Assembly: GCF_051513965.1 (NCBI RefSeq)
Contig: NZ_CP195847.1
Location: 248,001-312,000, forward strand
Length of the DNA stretch: 64,000 bases
Direction: 5' to 3'
Source: Paramicrobacterium sp051513965
GTDB lineage: Bacteria > Actinomycetota > Actinomycetes > Actinomycetales > Microbacteriaceae
Part shown: positions 61,779 through 64,000 of the stretch, in pieces
How the letters are laid out: each line of letters begins with the position of its first letter
Position numbering within the stretch: position 1 is the first letter of the stretch
Notes under the pieces: model-generated
What the model saw: the letters and a program-made list of their open reading frames with translations, nothing else
What the model was told of the DNA's origin: nothing
Database searches by the model: none
Position numbers and translations under genes: made by a program

Positions 61779-61842
61779 CGCGCTATTTGTTCGGGTTTGC
61801 GCTACAGAAATTCCTGTAGCGCAAACCCGAACAAATAGCGCG
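61779..61842. repeat. dispersed palindromic element, copy E (most complete)
   Basis: The most complete copy: 28-base arms at 61780-61807 and 61814-61841, perfectly complementary, around AAATTC. Its arm reads GGGTTTGCGC where the other copies have GGGCTTGCGC, and the opposite arm has the matching GCGCAAACCC, so the base pair changed from C-G to T-A on both sides. It lies between the divergent promoters of the sugar-binding lipoprotein and the amidase lipoprotein. Confidence 0.9.
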
Positions 61843-61949
61843 GTGGAGTGCGGCGGGGAGAAGCGGGAGTCCCTGAACTGTGTTCTCAGGCGCGCGTGGT
61901 GTCGGTCACGTACCATGGAGGGCGTCGTTCTGAGTCCCGAAAGGTTCGC

Positions 61950-62858
61950 ATGCCCCGTTCTGCCCGCGTCGCTGGCCTGCTGTCTGCGCTCTCGGTAGCC
62001 GCGATGCTGCTGTCAGGGTGCACTGCTGCGTCAGCGGATGCCGCAAGCGGAACAGCCGAACAGGAGCCTCAGCGCCCAGTGCCCACGGCAACCGCAACGG
62101 CTGTCGCCGCACCATCGGTCGCTGAGCTGGCCCCGGTGAGCGGATCTCTCTCCGGCGGAGACACCGTGACGATCACGGGCTCGTCGCTCTCCGGTGTCAC
62201 GGGCGTCACCTTCGATGGCGTGGCTGCGACAAACGTCACCGTCGTCGACGCGAACACGGTCACCGCCGTCGCGCCGAGAGACGCGACGTATCAGCCGGGA
62301 GACGCCGCCGTCGAGGTGCAGGTCGGCGAGCAGACCATCGCGGCGGGAAACGACCTCGTCTACGAGTACCAGGCGATCACCCCGGTCGACCATCAGATGC
62401 AGTACGCGCTGTCGTACTGGAAGGACTACAACGACGAGGTCTGGGGTGACTTCAACCCGCGGGGCGGAGACTGCGCGAACTTCGTGTCGCAGACCCTCGT
62501 GGCTCGGGGCTGGTCGCAGACGTCGACCTGGTACAACAACAGCGGTTCGGCGTCGAGCACGTGGTCGTTCGTCCCCTCACTTGATAACTGGCTAAAATCC
62601 GGCGGCCCCGACGTGACGCGGCTGTCGATCGAGGAGCGCAACAAGGTCAAGGTCGGCGATGTCGCGGTCTTCAGCTGGAGCGGAACCACCTATCGAGACC
62701 ACGTCATGATCGTCTCCGACGTCATTCCGCAGGAAGACGGCACGAACAAGATCGAACTCGTTGGGCACAACCTCGACTACGACTTCCGCGATCTCGACGA
62801 GACACTCACCGAGGAGCACCCGGGCGGCACAGCCTGGTTCTACTCGATTCCCGAGTAA
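61950..62858 (+). CDS. lipoprotein with TIG/IPT domain and amidase domain
   Basis: A 302-residue lipoprotein: signal 'ALSVAAMLLSGC' (lipobox Cys about 22), Pro/Ala/Thr linker, an IPT/TIG beta-sandwich (about 52-130; 'PVSGSLSGGDTVTITGSSLSGVTGVTFDG') and a putative amidase domain (about 138-302; 'ALSYWKDYNDEVWGDFNPRGGDCANFVSQTLVARGW', with a Cys nucleophile in 'GGDCANFVSQ' and His in 'RDHVMIVSD'). The domain is NlpC/P60-like and may cleave cell-wall peptides. ATG 61950 has GAAAGG; upstream frame to 61848 is rejected. Confidence 0.82.
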   Translation: MPRSARVAGLLSALSVAAMLLSGCTAASADAASGTAEQEPQRPVPTATATAVAAPSVAELAPVSGSLSGGDTVTITGSSLSGVTGVTFDGVAATNVTVVDANTVTAVAPRDATYQPGDAAVEVQVGEQTIAAGNDLVYEYQAITPVDHQMQYALSYWKDYNDEVWGDFNPRGGDCANFVSQTLVARGWSQTSTWYNNSGSASSTWSFVPSLDNWLKSGGPDVTRLSIEERNKVKVGDVAVFSWSGTTYRDHVMIVSDVIPQEDGTNKIELVGHNLDYDFRDLDETLTEEHPGGTAWFYSIPE

Positions 62859-62879
62859 CGCCGGCCGCCCGAGCTGAGG

Positions 62880-64000
62880 TTACGACTCGAGCGCGGCATC
62901 CACGATTCTCTTCGCCTCGGCCAGCACCTGCTCAAGATGCTCGTCGCCGCGGAATGACTCCGCGTAGATCTTGTAGACGTCTTCGGTGCCGCTCGGCCGC
63001 GCCGCGAACCACGCGTTCTCGGTCACGACCTTGACGCCTCCGATCGCCGCACCATTGCCGGGCGCCTCCGACAGCGTTGCTGTGATCGTCTCGCCCGCGA
63101 GTTCCGAGACGCTGATCGCGTCGCCGTCGAGTTTCTTCAGCGCCGCCTTCTGCTCAGGCGTGGCGGGAGCGTCCACTCGGCGGTACGCGGGAGCACCAAA
63201 GCGTTCGGTCAGCACGGTGTACAGCTCCGATGGCGATCTGCCGGTCACAGCGCGAATCTCTGCCGCCAGCAGGCACAGCAGGATGCCGTCCTTATCGGTC
63301 GTCCAGACGCTGCCGTCCTTGCGGAGGAAGCTCGCCCCCGCGCTCTCCTCGCCACCGAACCCGACCGAGCCGTCGATGAGCCCGGGCACGAACCACTTGA
63401 ATCCGACCGGCACTTCCCAGAGGGCGCGATCGAGGGATGCCGCGACGCGGTCGATCATCGAACTTGAGACGAGCGTCTTTCCGATCGCCGCCTCCGGGTG
63501 CCAGCCGGAGCGGTGCTGGTAGAGGTAGTCGATCGCCACGGCCAGGAAATGGTTCGGGTTCATGAGGCCGCCGTCGGGAGTGACGATGCCGTGTCTGTCG
63601 GCATCCGCGTCGTTTCCCGTGAGGATGTCGAAGTCGCTCCGGTGCGCCAGCACCGAGGCCATGGCGGAGGGGCTCGACGGGTCCATGCGGATCTTGCCGT
63701 CCCAGTCGAGCGTCATGAAGCGCCACGTCGGGTCGACCGTCGGGTTCACGACCGTGAGGTCGAGGCTGTAGCGCTCGGCGATCGCCTGCCAGTAGTGCAC
63801 GCTCGCGCCGCCGAGGGGATCGGCGCCGATGCGGATGCCGGAGCGGCGGATGGCCTCCATGTCGATGATGTTCTCGAGGTCACCCACGTAGCGTCCGCGG
63901 AAGTCGTAGGTGTCGACGGCGCTCGGCTCGGCGCGCTTCACGCCCGCGAGGTTCTCTTCGATCAGCTGGTTCGCACGATCGGCGATCCACGTGGTCGCGT
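62880..64000 (-). CDS. pgm: phosphoglucomutase, alpha-D-glucose phosphate-specific (5' end outside the window)
   Basis: The C-terminal about 373 residues are present and the frame continues to the last base of the window. It interconverts glucose-1-phosphate and glucose-6-phosphate. Metal-binding 'TGNDADADRHGIV', sugar-binding 'FGGEESAGAS' with 'PVGFKWFVPGLIDGS', 'TDKDGILLCLLAAEI' and the C-terminal phosphate-binding 'RPSGTEDVYKIYAESF' match the E. coli Pgm type closely. The N-terminal catalytic phosphoserine loop lies outside the window. The internal GTG at 63941 is not the true start. Confidence 0.93.
   Translation of the reverse strand, partial: ATTWIADRANQLIEENLAGVKRAEPSAVDTYDFRGRYVGDLENIIDMEAIRRSGIRIGADPLGGASVHYWQAIAERYSLDLTVVNPTVDPTWRFMTLDWDGKIRMDPSSPSAMASVLAHRSDFDILTGNDADADRHGIVTPDGGLMNPNHFLAVAIDYLYQHRSGWHPEAAIGKTLVSSSMIDRVAASLDRALWEVPVGFKWFVPGLIDGSVGFGGEESAGASFLRKDGSVWTTDKDGILLCLLAAEIRAVTGRSPSELYTVLTERFGAPAYRRVDAPATPEQKAALKKLDGDAISVSELAGETITATLSEAPGNGAAIGGVKVVTENAWFAARPSGTEDVYKIYAESFRGDEHLEQVLAEAKRIVDAALES

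Overview
The window is high-GC, densely coded DNA with short intergenic gaps, frequent 4-base ATGA/GTGA gene overlaps, GTG and TTG starts, and an over-represented GGATGCC/GGCATCC heptamer inside genes. Together with LPxTG surface proteins, Ppm-type mannosyltransferase, SufS/SufU and several starts that look leaderless (TANNNT six bases before the start codon), this points to an actinobacterium of the Microbacteriaceae, most likely Microbacterium or a close relative. No rRNA, tRNA, CRISPR array, transposase or prophage gene was seen.

Layout. 1-10.5 kb: an LPYTG-anchored choice-of-anchor I protein, a lipase-maturation-factor protein, a ThrE-type exporter, an Lrp/dimethylargininase divergent pair, a polyprenol-phosphate-mannose synthase, an NAD(P)-binding protein, and an EamA/MarR divergent pair with matching operators. 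10.5-15.8 kb: a minus-strand locus with a VTC polyphosphate polymerase plus DUF4956 pair, a two-component system, a small secreted protein with an Asp-rich tail, and then a second, decayed VTC/DUF4956 pair (nonsense codon plus a deletion fusing the two genes). 15.9-25.8 kb: lldR-lldD with a perfect operator, DUF2207 protein, RluA pseudouridine synthase, a scar region with gene fragments and two small ORFs, a 2-hydroxyacid dehydrogenase, a GH5 hydrolase and a PepSY lipoprotein.

25.8-41.1 kb is a complete L-rhamnose utilisation island: rhaI-rhaEW-rhaB, an ABC importer (rhaT, two permeases, rhaS), a Tat-exported GH106 rhamnosidase, an LPWTG surface protein and a LacI regulator. Three near-identical 12-bp LacI-type half-palindromes sit in front of rhaI, the importer and the rhamnosidase, so the regulon can be read from the sequence. 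41-47.5 kb: MFS/MarR, alpha/beta hydrolase, NRDE, GNAT, methyltransferase, ParDE toxin-antitoxin, histidine phosphatase. 47.6-50.6 kb: a beta-glucoside-type PTS EIIBCA with a recognisable RAT antiterminator/terminator leader and its BglG/LicT-type regulator. 50.7-55.8 kb: lipoate ligase, orphan DNA methyltransferase, FAD amino-acid dehydrogenase, sufS-sufU. 55.8-61.7 kb: a cebEFG-bglC-cebR-like beta-glucoside operon with a double TGAGAGCGCTCTCA operator. The window ends with a TIG/amidase lipoprotein and the 5'-truncated pgm gene.

The most unusual feature running across the whole window is a family of five dispersed long palindromes (A-E, about 62 bp consensus, stem up to 28 bp) that sit at gene ends. 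Two copies grow into tandem 19-bp half-units, one copy shows a compensated base pair, and one supplies the last codons and stop of a transporter gene. No gene in the window explains them.
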